A stretch of 12,387 bases of DNA from contig CANISN010000029.1 of the NCBI GenBank assembly GCA_947470165.1, forward strand, positions 1 to 12,387, read 5' to 3'. The stretch is from Burkholderiaceae bacterium (GTDB lineage: Bacteria > Pseudomonadota > Gammaproteobacteria > Burkholderiales > Burkholderiaceae). Positions 1 to 6,574 of this stretch are shown here, one piece after another. How positions within the stretch are numbered: position 1 is the stretch's first letter; every line of letters begins with the position of its first letter. The notes under the pieces were generated by a model. The model was not told where the DNA came from and searched no databases. It saw nothing but the letters and a program-made list of their open reading frames with translations. The translations under genes and the position numbers were made by a program.

Positions 1-92
1 ACCCGGTGAAGCATCAATAAGCCTGCATATCCAGCACCGACAATCACGACATCACACTGATCTCCAGCTACGCCACCATTAGTTCTCTGCAT
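1..92 (-). CDS. Flavin monooxygenase, Baeyer-Villiger type (N-terminus only, cut by window edge)
   Basis: Only the first 30 codons are inside the window; the gene continues past position 1. The translated start contains DVVIVGAGYAGLLMLHR (residues 14-30). This is the FAD-binding Rossmann fingerprint GxGxxG (G19, G21, G24) followed by the LxxLHR stretch typical of cyclohexanone-monooxygenase-like enzymes, which use FAD, NADPH and O2 to turn ketones into esters or lactones. The start is the ATG at 92-90, with a GGAAGGG-like ribosome binding site about 10 bases before it. It begins 24 bases after the stop of the upstream permease gene, so it is probably the fifth gene of the transporter operon, and its substrate may be what the transporter imports. 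Other group B flavoproteins (N-hydroxylases, FMOs) cannot be excluded from so short a piece. Confidence 0.7.
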   Translation of the reverse strand, partial: MQRTNGGVAGDQCDVVIVGAGYAGLLMLHR

Positions 93-116
93 TTTCTTAA
101 AACCCTTCCAAAAGAC

Positions 117-899
117 TCAGACTTTCCAGGTAGCAAAATGTGTCTCTACCCGCCGCAAGACAAAATCGAGCGCTACGCCAATCACACTGATGAAGGCCAT
201 CGCCCCAATCGTAAGATCAGCATGTAGCTGCATCTGACCTTGCAGGATCAAGTACCCCAGGCCATCACGGGTGCCCGTACCCGCCACAATCTCCGCAGCA
301 ATGAGCGCCATCCAACCACCCGCCAGACCAATTCGAACACCCGTCATGATCAGAGGGAAAGCAGCAGGAAGCGCCACCTCTGTCATCACCGTCCAGGTGC
401 GTGCACCCAGGCTTGCCGCAGCATTTAACAGATTCTGATCAATCAGCTTCACACCCAGAAAGGTGTTAATCAGAATAGGCGGAAAGGCTGACGTGAAAAT
501 CACATACGCCTGCGCCGAGTTGCCTGCACCAAACCAGAAAAGTGCAAAGGGCGCCCAGGCAATGGGGGGCACATAACGGAACAACTCAAAAATGGGCGAC
601 ACAATCCAATTCAGCACACGGGAATACGCCATCAGAAGACCCAGCGGAATTCCCAATACCAACGCTGCGCCAAATCCGCTCAAAAGACGAATACTGCTGG
701 CCTGCGCATGCACAAAAAGATTGCCGGCACCCAATGGGTCATAGGTCAGCGTGATCATCCGCTGGGCGACCTCTAGTGGGTTGGGCAGAAAATCTTTTGA
801 CACATTGAGCAGCTCAACCAGCAGCCACCAGCCTCCAAACCAGCCGCACAGCACCAGCACATGCTGAAATTTGTCAGAACTCTTAATCACTGTTTTCAT
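117..899 (-). CDS. ABC transporter permease, NitT/TauT (SsuC/TauC-like) family, second permease
   Basis: This 260-residue inner-membrane protein has the usual length of the family. Several hydrophobic segments are visible, the first at about residues 13-32. The cytoplasmic coupling (EAA-type) loop is near residues 165-185: LGARTWTVMTEVALPAAFP, followed by GVRIGLAGGWMALIAAE. The latter is the signature of permeases for nitrate, taurine, sulfonates and similar anions. The gene follows the first permease by 12 bases and precedes the monooxygenase by 24. A ribosome site AAGGGG lies before the ATG; another ATG seven bases upstream is out of frame and stops at once, which fixes this start. It is distinct in sequence from the first permease, so the pair probably forms a heterodimeric channel. 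The substrate cannot be read from the sequence. Confidence 0.88.
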   Translation of the reverse strand: MKTVIKSSDKFQHVLVLCGWFGGWWLLVELLNVSKDFLPNPLEVAQRMITLTYDPLGAGNLFVHAQASSIRLLSGFGAALVLGIPLGLLMAYSRVLNWIVSPIFELFRYVPPIAWAPFALFWFGAGNSAQAYVIFTSAFPPILINTFLGVKLIDQNLLNAAASLGARTWTVMTEVALPAAFPLIMTGVRIGLAGGWMALIAAEIVAGTGTRDGLGYLILQGQMQLHADLTIGAMAFISVIGVALDFVLRRVETHFATWKV

Positions 900-911
900 G
901 TCATGAGCCCC

Positions 912-1691
912 TTATTTTTTCTCGGCAGCCCAGGGCACAACCCTGCGGCTGATCCGGACAAAGGCCATGTTCATGAGAAAGCCCACCATAGACACGGCCA
1001 GCATGCCGCAGAACACGATATTGGACTCTAGGTTGCGATAGCCATTCATGATAAGAAAGCCAAAGCCCGCTAACGACACCACCAGCTCGGCCGCGACGAT
1101 CGTGGCCCAGGCGGTGCCCAGCGCAATCCGCATGCCTCCCAGAATCACCGGTAGTCCAGACGGAATCACCACCTCAAATAAGAGTGTCGTGTTTTTAGCG
1201 CCCAGGCTTCTGCCCGCGTTCATCAGATCGGGCGGCACATTCTTAATCGCCTGATAGCTATTAAGCACACACGGCACAACGGCAGCCACAAACACGATAA
1301 AGACCTTGGCCGACAGATCAATACCAAACCAGAGAATGGTCAGTGGAATCCACGCCGGAGGCGGGATCGGACGCATCGCAGAAATCAGCGGCGAGAAGAT
1401 CTTATCCAGAAGAGGCACCCAGGCCATGGCGACGCCCATTGAGACGCCAATGGCAGCAGCCGAAAAATAGCCGATCAGCATCACCGAGAGGCTGGCCGTG
1501 AAGTGATTCCAGAAAGGAACCCCCAGATAGCCATTCCAGATATCAATCACGCCATTAACGACATCAGTAGGCGAGGGCAGGATGAGCGGACGAATAAGCC
1601 CCATCGAGGTGATCGCCCACCACGCCGCCAGCATCATCCCAACCGACCCAAAAGAGAAAATATTTTGGATGGTGGACGATTTGAGTTTCAT
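912..1691 (-). CDS. ABC transporter permease, NitT/TauT family, first permease
   Basis: This is a 259-residue polytopic inner-membrane protein. It has a hydrophobic N-terminal helix (about residues 13-32) and the family coupling loop LGAKNTTLLFEVVIPSGLP, followed by GGMRIALGTAWATIVAAEL. The loop contacts the ATPase at the helical domain. It lies 15 bases after the ATPase stop and 12 bases before the second permease, with a strong GGAGG ribosome site before the ATG. Many NitT/TauT systems have one permease gene and a homodimeric channel. Here two diverged permeases sit in tandem, which suggests a heterodimer. Calling it SsuC or TauC would over-interpret: the family also imports nitrate, phthalate-like aromatics, pyrimidine precursors and others. 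Confidence 0.88.
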   Translation of the reverse strand: MKLKSSTIQNIFSFGSVGMMLAAWWAITSMGLIRPLILPSPTDVVNGVIDIWNGYLGVPFWNHFTASLSVMLIGYFSAAAIGVSMGVAMAWVPLLDKIFSPLISAMRPIPPPAWIPLTILWFGIDLSAKVFIVFVAAVVPCVLNSYQAIKNVPPDLMNAGRSLGAKNTTLLFEVVIPSGLPVILGGMRIALGTAWATIVAAELVVSLAGFGFLIMNGYRNLESNIVFCGMLAVSMVGFLMNMAFVRISRRVVPWAAEKK

Positions 1692-1706
1692 ATGCAGGCC
1701 TCCGCG

Positions 1707-2513
1707 TTAATGACGATCACCAATCTCAGACTTCACCTGTTGCCATACGTGTGCACGTAGGTCTTGGAAGTCTTGACGGCGAATCACATCGTCATACGGC
1801 AGCGAGCGCCAATGAACACTCGCATCCTTCATATGTTCGATTGGGCGAAGCACTTCTTTTATTCTGCCCGGCCTGCGGGTCATCACAATGATGCGATCAG
1901 CCAGAAATACTGCCTCTTCAACGCTGTGTGTGATGAACAACACCGTGGGGTTTTGAGTCTGCCAGATACGCACCAGCTCTTCTTGCATCAGCTGGCGATT
2001 CTGTGCATCTAACGCAGCAAATGGCTCATCCATCAGTAGTACGCGAGGCTGCAGCACAAAGCTACGGGCGATTGCCACCCGCTGCTGCATACCGCCCGAA
2101 AGCTGCCGTGGAAAATGCTTCTCAAATCCGTTCAAACCAATCAGCTGAATATAGTCCTTGATCAAGGCCTGCCGTTTTTCGGTTGGCATGCCATTAATGC
2201 GCAGCCCAAAATCAATATTCTCGTAGACGGTCTTCCAGGGGAATAGAGAGAAATTCTGGAACACGATGGCCTTATCGGGCCCCGGCTCCAGAATCGGCTC
2301 ACCGCCCAGCAAAACCCGCCCTGATGTGGGGTTGGTCAGGCCGGAGGTGATGTGAAGTAGGGTGGATTTGCCGCAGCCCGATGGGCCAACAATTACGACA
2401 AATTCGTTGGGCTGTGCTTGGAAGCTGAAAGGGTCGAGTGCACGGATGACACCCGACGCACTCTCAAAATCCATGCACACATCTTCGTAGAGCAAATCAT
2501 TGCTATCACTCAT
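1707..2513 (-). CDS. ABC transporter ATP-binding protein, NitT/TauT (SsuB/TauB-like) family
   Basis: This 268-residue cytoplasmic ATPase powers the importer and has all catalytic motifs intact. They are Walker A GPSGCGKST (residues 43-51), Q-loop Gln86, signature LSGGM (138-142), Walker B ending MDEP with D162 and E163, and the switch histidine H196 in VLFITHSVEE. The length fits SsuB/TauB/NrtD-like subunits; the roughly 40 residues beyond the H-loop are typical of this class. It begins 19 bases after the binding-protein gene and ends 15 bases before the first permease, so the three are surely co-transcribed. An AGGG ribosome site precedes the ATG. No fused regulatory (NrtC-like) domain is present. 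Confidence 0.93.
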   Translation of the reverse strand: MSDSNDLLYEDVCMDFESASGVIRALDPFSFQAQPNEFVVIVGPSGCGKSTLLHITSGLTNPTSGRVLLGGEPILEPGPDKAIVFQNFSLFPWKTVYENIDFGLRINGMPTEKRQALIKDYIQLIGLNGFEKHFPRQLSGGMQQRVAIARSFVLQPRVLLMDEPFAALDAQNRQLMQEELVRIWQTQNPTVLFITHSVEEAVFLADRIIVMTRRPGRIKEVLRPIEHMKDASVHWRSLPYDDVIRRQDFQDLRAHVWQQVKSEIGDRH

Positions 2514-2532
2514 TTAACCCTGCCCGATTCAA

Positions 2533-3564
2533 TCAGCGAGCAGGAAGAGCGGCGGCTTTACGAATCCAGCTAGGATCAGGCATCTTGGCGATCTCAGGCG
2601 CAATCTCTTTCATCCGACCTATGCGCACATAAAACTGAGAGACTTCGTCCAGCACCTGATAGACATAGGCCTTTTCGCCTGGCTTGCCGATAATGCGATC
2701 AAACTGCGCCTGCATGGGCCAGAGATCCATTGCCAGATCGATTTCTTCTTTCAAGAATGAATCTTCGGTCTGCGTGCCACGGAACTTGTCCCACTCTTTA
2801 TAGAGCGCTGCAGTGCGAGCTTTGTCTTTCTGTGCCCACTCAACGCCCTCTAGTGTCGCGCGCAGCCAGCGCACAGCGGCGTCAGGATTCTTTTTCGCAA
2901 ACTCGGGATGAATCGCCCACACCGATGGCACTCTGACATTGGCTTCAGTGGCATCGCATAACACCTTCATACCGCGGCCACGCGCTGCTGTGGATTGGGG
3001 TGTCCAGAGCTGTGCAAGGTCGCCATTGCCCGCCATAAAGGCTGACAACGAAGCTGCCTGCTCACTGGGTAGAATCTGAATATCGCTCATGGTCAGGCCG
3101 TATTTCTTCATACAACCTTCCACCATAAAGTGTCCTGTGGATGCGGTGGTGACGAATACCTTGGCGCCCTTTAGCGATGCAGGATTCTTTTTTATGCGAT
3201 CCACATAATCGGGGCGACCAATCAGCTGGTGAATCACGGCCTCTTCGCTGATCACGCCAGCGATGATGAGCCCTAGCTTAGAACCCTGAACAACGGGGGG
3301 CAGGCCAATGTGTGCGACATCCCACTCTGCAGTAGCCGCGACCTGCACAATCTGGCCACCCGACTGAAACACCTGAATCGTGGGGTCAAGTCCCCACTTG
3401 GCATAAATACCCTGACTCATTGCTACGTATTGCGGGAAAGACGGATACCAGACCTGGGCTGCGATCCTGATTTTGTCTTTCTGCTGGGCAACCGCTGCAC
3501 CAGAGAACCCAACCACGCACAGCAATGCCGCTAGCCCTCGAACGACAGAAGAAAACTTACTCAT
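2533..3564 (-). CDS. Periplasmic substrate-binding protein of NitT/TauT ABC transporter
   Basis: This 343-residue secreted protein has a Sec signal peptide: a Lys/Arg-containing start, a hydrophobic core at residues 10-22, and a likely cut after AVA at residue 26. There is no lipobox, so it should be soluble in the periplasm. The mature start KIRIAAQVWYPSFPQYVA and the early GGQIVQVAATAEWDVAHIGLP segment match the SsuA/TauA/NMT1-type fold, which binds small anionic or aromatic ligands between two lobes. It is the first gene of the operon, with a perfect AGAGGAG ribosome site six bases before the ATG. A LacI-type operator and a hairpin lie upstream. The ligand is unknown; the possible co-regulation with the hps genes makes a C3 sulfonate one candidate, and a ketone or aromatic acid handled by the monooxygenase another. 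Confidence 0.87.
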   Translation of the reverse strand: MSKFSSVVRGLAALLCVVGFSGAAVAQQKDKIRIAAQVWYPSFPQYVAMSQGIYAKWGLDPTIQVFQSGGQIVQVAATAEWDVAHIGLPPVVQGSKLGLIIAGVISEEAVIHQLIGRPDYVDRIKKNPASLKGAKVFVTTASTGHFMVEGCMKKYGLTMSDIQILPSEQAASLSAFMAGNGDLAQLWTPQSTAARGRGMKVLCDATEANVRVPSVWAIHPEFAKKNPDAAVRWLRATLEGVEWAQKDKARTAALYKEWDKFRGTQTEDSFLKEEIDLAMDLWPMQAQFDRIIGKPGEKAYVYQVLDEVSQFYVRIGRMKEIAPEIAKMPDPSWIRKAAALPAR

Positions 3565-3633
3565 CTCAAACTCCTCTTTTTAGGAAACATTACTCTTTGT
3601 TTTTACGGATGATCTTTGTGTTGAAAAAATATA

Positions 3634-3670
3634 GGGTTTGAAATGTCTTATCGGACATTGGGGTCAACCC
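3634..3670 (-). promoter_or_regulatory. Imperfect hairpin / operator-like dyad in the leader of the ABC operon
   Basis: Two nested inverted repeats are visible. The inner one has six-base perfect arms AATGTC (3642-3647) and GACATT (3654-3659) around a six-base centre. The outer one pairs GGGTTTGA (3634-3641) with TCAACCC (3664-3670), with one bulged base. As RNA on the minus strand this would be a stem-loop 70-100 bases upstream of the binding-protein start codon. As DNA the inner part, TGTCTTATCGGACA, resembles the TGTC-GACA dyads bound by GntR/FadR-type regulators. There is no U-run after it, so it is not a good terminator. Its role is inferred only. Confidence 0.4.
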
Positions 3671-3678
3671 GCAATTTC

Positions 3679-3692
3679 TGAAAGCGCTTACA
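3679..3692. promoter_or_regulatory. LacI-family operator upstream of the ABC/monooxygenase operon
   Basis: The 14-base site TGAAAGCGCTTACA is a palindrome around a central CG step with one mismatch. The CG-centred AAGCGCTT core is the hallmark of LacI/GalR-family operators. It differs at only one base from the perfect palindrome found before hpsN. Relative to the proposed promoter it covers the expected transcription start, where a bound repressor would block initiation. No LacI-family gene is in the window. Confidence 0.6.
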
Positions 3693-3702
3693 TAACGAAA
3701 TA

Positions 3703-3732
3703 ATTATAATCCAAGTAGCTTAATCGTTTAAA
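3703..3732 (-). promoter_or_regulatory. Candidate sigma-70 promoter of the ABC/monooxygenase operon
   Basis: On the minus strand a perfect -10 box TATAAT (3708-3703) is preceded by TTTAAA (3732-3727, four of six matches to TTGACA) at an 18-base spacing. Initiation would fall near 3695, just ahead of or inside the LacI-type operator, and would give a leader of about 130 bases. The region is AT-rich, so a chance match is possible. Confidence 0.4.
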
Positions 3733-3857
3733 CAAAAATGCTTTTATTAGCTAAGGTAAAACCCTGATATCCTTCTATAAACCAGTCGATTTGACCTTAG
3801 TTGACAATTTGGATGCAAATCACTATTCAACTAATTTAGAAAGAATCTTGACCAAGA

Positions 3858-4631
3858 TTACTTTGCTGTATACCCACCATCCAGTGCAATTGTCTGTCCA
3901 GTAAGAAAGCTTGATGCGTCGCTTGATAAAAAAAGTGTTAGCCCGTATAAATCATCTAGTATCCCCGTCCTGCCCATACACGTCTGCTTTTCAAAGTTCG
4001 TTACAAGTTCTGGGTTTTGAAACATAACTTCGGTTAATGGGGTTCTAAAAAGGCCTGGTGCAATCGCGTTACAAGTAATTCCATGTCGTGACCATTCCTC
4101 TGCTGTAGCCCGGGTAAGCTGCAATACGCCACCTTTTCCAGAGCCATAGGGAGCGCTATTTGGAAAAGCACGATAGGATTGCATTGAGGCAATATTAATA
4201 ATCCTACCCCAACCCTTTTCTTTCATTCGGGGAGCAAGTCCTTGAGTTAGGAAAAAAGGAGCAGCAAGGTGCAGACTTATCTCAGCTTCCCAGTCTTCAG
4301 GAACAATTTCAATGAATTTTTTACGCAAGTTGGTACCAGCAGCATTAATCAAAATATCTACGTCACCAAAACGATTTTGAATCTCAGATGCGGCTTGTTT
4401 TGCCTGCAAAGCGGAGTTGAGGTCCCAATTTATAAAATTGACATCAATTGAATCTTGCTCTAACTGTAGAGCAGCAGATTTAAGTTCTGCCTCCCGTCGC
4501 GCTAGTAAAATGATGCGTGCACCTGCAATACCTAGGCAGTGGGCCATGGCTAGGCCTAACCCAGAGTTTCCGCCCGTGACAAGGGCTTGTTTTCCACGAA
4601 GGTCAAACAAGTTTTGTAGTTTTTTATGCAT
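3858..4631 (-). CDS. Short-chain dehydrogenase/reductase, paralogue of HpsO
   Basis: This 257-residue cytoplasmic oxidoreductase is of the classical SDR family. It has the nucleotide-binding TGGNSGLG (residues 19-26), NAAG (96-99), and the catalytic set S149, Y162 and K166. ARRE after the second strand (from residue 44) suggests a preference for NADP(H). It aligns without any gap, at equal length, with the HpsO protein at 10557-11330. My hand count gives 137 of 257 identical residues (about 53%), rising to 46 of 60 around the active site (121-180). It therefore probably oxidises or reduces a similar small polyol or sulfonate, such as the other stereoisomer or a homologue. It is transcribed towards the ABC operon but separated from it by 293 bases, and divergently from the SDR pair. 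The ribosome site is weak (AAGATAA). Gluconate-5-dehydrogenase-like activity is the alternative reading. Confidence 0.85.
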   Translation of the reverse strand: MHKKLQNLFDLRGKQALVTGGNSGLGLAMAHCLGIAGARIILLARREAELKSAALQLEQDSIDVNFINWDLNSALQAKQAASEIQNRFGDVDILINAAGTNLRKKFIEIVPEDWEAEISLHLAAPFFLTQGLAPRMKEKGWGRIINIASMQSYRAFPNSAPYGSGKGGVLQLTRATAEEWSRHGITCNAIAPGLFRTPLTEVMFQNPELVTNFEKQTCMGRTGILDDLYGLTLFLSSDASSFLTGQTIALDGGYTAK

Positions 4632-4665
4632 AATTTATCTTGCTTTCTTCATTTACCAATTCAAG

Positions 4666-4695
4666 TTACCATATTTTTTACGGCACTGTTATAGT
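4666..4695 (+). promoter_or_regulatory. Weak candidate promoter in the divergent gap between two SDR genes
   Basis: The 149-base gap 4632-4780 separates divergent genes and must hold promoters for both. On the plus strand TTACCA (4666-4671) and TATAGT (4690-4695) are spaced by 18 bases and would give a leader of about 80 bases for the gene at 4781. The gap has no copy of the LacI-type operator. The match is moderate in an AT-rich stretch. Confidence 0.22.
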
Positions 4696-4780
4696 TTACT
4701 TTCAAGATAACATCTAATAATGGTCCTGTGAAGAATTTGATTTTGCTTGCACATTCATTTTTACTGGAGGTAATACACTA

Positions 4781-5596
4781 TTGAAGAATAGCAATCAAGA
4801 GCCAATGTTAAGCGTGATTATTACAGGGGGTGCTAGTGGTATTGGTCGTGCGGTTGCAGAGCTTGTGATAGAACGTGGTGGTTGTGTAGGGGTCTTAGAC
4901 TTAGATCCTGAAAAGATTGAAGATCTTCTAAAACGATTTCCTGACCGCATTAAAGCCTTAAAGGGAAGTGTCTTAGATCAGGCTTATTTAGAGTCTGCGT
5001 GGGCTAATTTATCGGCAGCATTGCCGGAGCCTATCAATGGTCTTGTCAATTGTGCTGGCTTGCCTCAGAAACCTTGTTCAATTGAGGAGATGGAACTCTC
5101 AGAATGGTCTCGTATCCTTGATTCACATTTGACTGGCACGTTTCTACCTTGCAAGATCTTTGGTGGTAAGTTTGCCAGCAGTGGTGCTGGAAGCGCCATC
5201 GTCAACTTAGCCTCTGTATTAGCATTTAGGCCGGGCCCCGTGCTTGCGTATGCTGCTGGTAAGAGTGGTGTAGTTAATTTAACCTCGGCATTAGCGGTTC
5301 ACTGGGCAAAAAATAAGGTCCGCGTTAATGCAGTTGCTCCAGGGTGGACTGATACCCCTTTTCTTAGGCCTAAAGAACGAGGCGAGCGAGATTTCACACC
5401 AATTCTACGATCAACACCTCAGGATCGACTGATGAAACCGAGGGAGATAGCTGAGGTAATTTATTTTCTCTTATCCCCAGCAGCAAGCGCAATTACTGGA
5501 TCAACTATCCCATGTGATGGCGGGGTTATAGCTGGTAGTGGCTGGCAACCATACGGCGGTTTTGATGCAACTAATTTTGTAACCCCCCACGTATAA
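4781..5596 (+). CDS. Short-chain dehydrogenase/reductase, substrate unknown
   Basis: This 271-residue classical SDR has TGGASGIG (residues 15-22), an acidic residue after strand 2 (VLDLD, D40) that suggests NAD(H) use, NCAG (90-93) in place of the usual NNAG, and catalytic S145, Y157 and K161. The Ser-Tyr distance is 12 rather than the usual 13. The start is a TTG, chosen because a good ribosome site CTGGAGG ends 10 bases before it. An ATG eight codons later (4805) is the alternative and would still leave an intact Rossmann start. The C-terminal tail after DGG (residues 247 on) is about 20 residues long. It is AT-rich and followed 27 bases later by another SDR gene, so the two form an operon. 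The substrate is not recognisable. Confidence 0.82.
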   Translation: MKNSNQEPMLSVIITGGASGIGRAVAELVIERGGCVGVLDLDPEKIEDLLKRFPDRIKALKGSVLDQAYLESAWANLSAALPEPINGLVNCAGLPQKPCSIEEMELSEWSRILDSHLTGTFLPCKIFGGKFASSGAGSAIVNLASVLAFRPGPVLAYAAGKSGVVNLTSALAVHWAKNKVRVNAVAPGWTDTPFLRPKERGERDFTPILRSTPQDRLMKPREIAEVIYFLLSPAASAITGSTIPCDGGVIAGSGWQPYGGFDATNFVTPHV

Positions 5597-5623
5597 AACT
5601 ATTTTTAAAAATAGGATCGTAAG

Positions 5624-6412
5624 ATGTATGACTTAAGTGGAAAGGTTGCGCTTATTACTGGGGCTGGTAGAGGCATTGGGCGGGCAATTGCACATCGACT
5701 GGCAAAGGAAGGCGCAGATATTGTAGTTTCTGACATTCAGCATGAAAGTGCTCATAGTGTGACAAACGAAATTATAGTAATGGGTAGAGAAGCGATTGCT
5801 TGCGTTGCCGATGTTACCAAAGCTGATCAAGTTCAAAGAATGACAGATCATGCCTTAAACAGATTTGGCAGAATTGATGTGTTAGTTAATAATGCTGGCA
5901 TAAATCTTATTAAGCCTATGCTACAGATGACAGAGTCTGAGTGGGAGAATATATTTTCCGTTAATCTAAAAAGCTATTGGCTTTGTGCTAGAGCGATTGC
6001 GCCACAGATGATTGAGCGTGGCGAAGGCGGAAAAATTATTAACGCGTCTTCTAAAGCCGGCAAGAGCCCTTCTCGATACGCTCCAATTGGCGCATACTCA
6101 ACCACTAAGCATGGAGTTATTGGATTTACAAGATCTTTAGCTATCGAACTCGCTCCTTCAAAAATTAATGTAAATTGTTTTTGTCCGGGAATTGTGGATA
6201 CAGATATGTGGAATCAAATTGATAGGGAAGTGAGTAAACTTACAGGCCGACAAAGTGGCTCTTCCAAAAAGGCCGCATTAGCGGATATTCCTTTGGGTCG
6301 AATCGAAACTCCAGAGGGAGTAGCTAAGCTAGTAGCTTTTTTAGCATCGAGCGAATCGGACTATATGACTGGACAAGCTATTAATCTCACAGGCGGGATG
6401 GAAATGAATTAA
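5624..6412 (+). CDS. Short-chain dehydrogenase/reductase, acetoin/polyol dehydrogenase-like
   Basis: This 262-residue SDR has TGAGRGIG (residues 12-19), D37 after strand 2 (NAD-type), NNAG (89-92), and YSTTK giving Y158 and K162. The catalytic serine is probably S143, leaving a 15-residue distance, two longer than usual. The style of the sequence (GKIINASS, then GAYSTTKHGVIGFT, and the IVDTDMW loop) is that of meso-2,3-butanediol/acetoin and sorbitol dehydrogenases, which oxidise secondary alcohols of vicinal diols. It follows the previous SDR by 27 bases, with an AGGA ribosome site, as the second gene of the pair. A vicinal diol or polyol substrate would fit the neighbouring diol-sulfonate genes, but this is inference. 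Confidence 0.83.
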   Translation: MYDLSGKVALITGAGRGIGRAIAHRLAKEGADIVVSDIQHESAHSVTNEIIVMGREAIACVADVTKADQVQRMTDHALNRFGRIDVLVNNAGINLIKPMLQMTESEWENIFSVNLKSYWLCARAIAPQMIERGEGGKIINASSKAGKSPSRYAPIGAYSTTKHGVIGFTRSLAIELAPSKINVNCFCPGIVDTDMWNQIDREVSKLTGRQSGSSKKAALADIPLGRIETPEGVAKLVAFLASSESDYMTGQAINLTGGMEMN

Positions 6413-6429
6413 AGATTGTCTATCTTTAA
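6409..6429 (+). repeat. Perfect inverted repeat overlapping the stop codon of the SDR pair
   Basis: TTAAAGAT (6409-6416) and ATCTTTAA (6422-6429) are perfect eight-base arms with a five-base loop. They overlap the TAA stop at 6410-6412. The stem is AT-rich and has no U-run behind it, so it would be at best a weak mRNA 3'-end structure. It also sits close to the change from AT-rich to GC-rich DNA. Confidence 0.35.
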
Positions 6430-6457
6430 GCGACTTGAGTAACAGAACACAATAAGA

Positions 6458-6574
6458 TTGCTGGGTCGAAATGGGGAGTTAAAAGATATCTGTGGCACCA
6501 CGCTTTTTCTGGCCAGCGATGCAAGCGCTTTCATCACCGACCAGACCATCTCTTTGGACGAAGGTTACCTCAAA
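6458..6574 (+). pseudogene. 3' stub of an HpsO-like SDR gene, in frame with the following hydrolase
   Basis: The reading frame encodes about 39 residues beginning LGRNGELKD and containing [21 protein letters not shown]. This corresponds to the last 37 or so residues of HpsO ([27 protein letters not shown]), with about 23 identities by eye. The nucleotide-binding and catalytic parts are missing. Two glycines conserved in the intact copies have become Asp and Glu (TDQ, DEG), as expected of decay. In frame there is a stop at 6440-6442, so no longer SDR can be restored. The stub has no stop of its own and reads through into the hydrolase ATG at 6575. Its composition is GC-rich, unlike the intact SDR genes nearby. 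Confidence 0.75.

Noticed and set aside
3844..3859. Dyad AATCTTG-AC-CAAGATT at the end of the minus-strand SDR gene as a terminator
   Set aside because: The two-base loop is too small for an RNA hairpin without opening pairs, the stem is AT-rich and no U-run follows. It may be a chance or protein-binding dyad.
4417..4710. Plus-strand open frame of 97 codons
   Set aside because: It is mostly antisense to the start of the SDR gene at 3858-4631 and extends into the divergent promoter gap; it has low coding plausibility.
6520..6533. TGCAAGCGCTTTCA, a third match to the LacI-type operator
   Set aside because: It lies inside the SDR-tail codons for the conserved ASDASAF segment, is an imperfect palindrome, and has no promoter beside it; the conserved protein sequence explains it.
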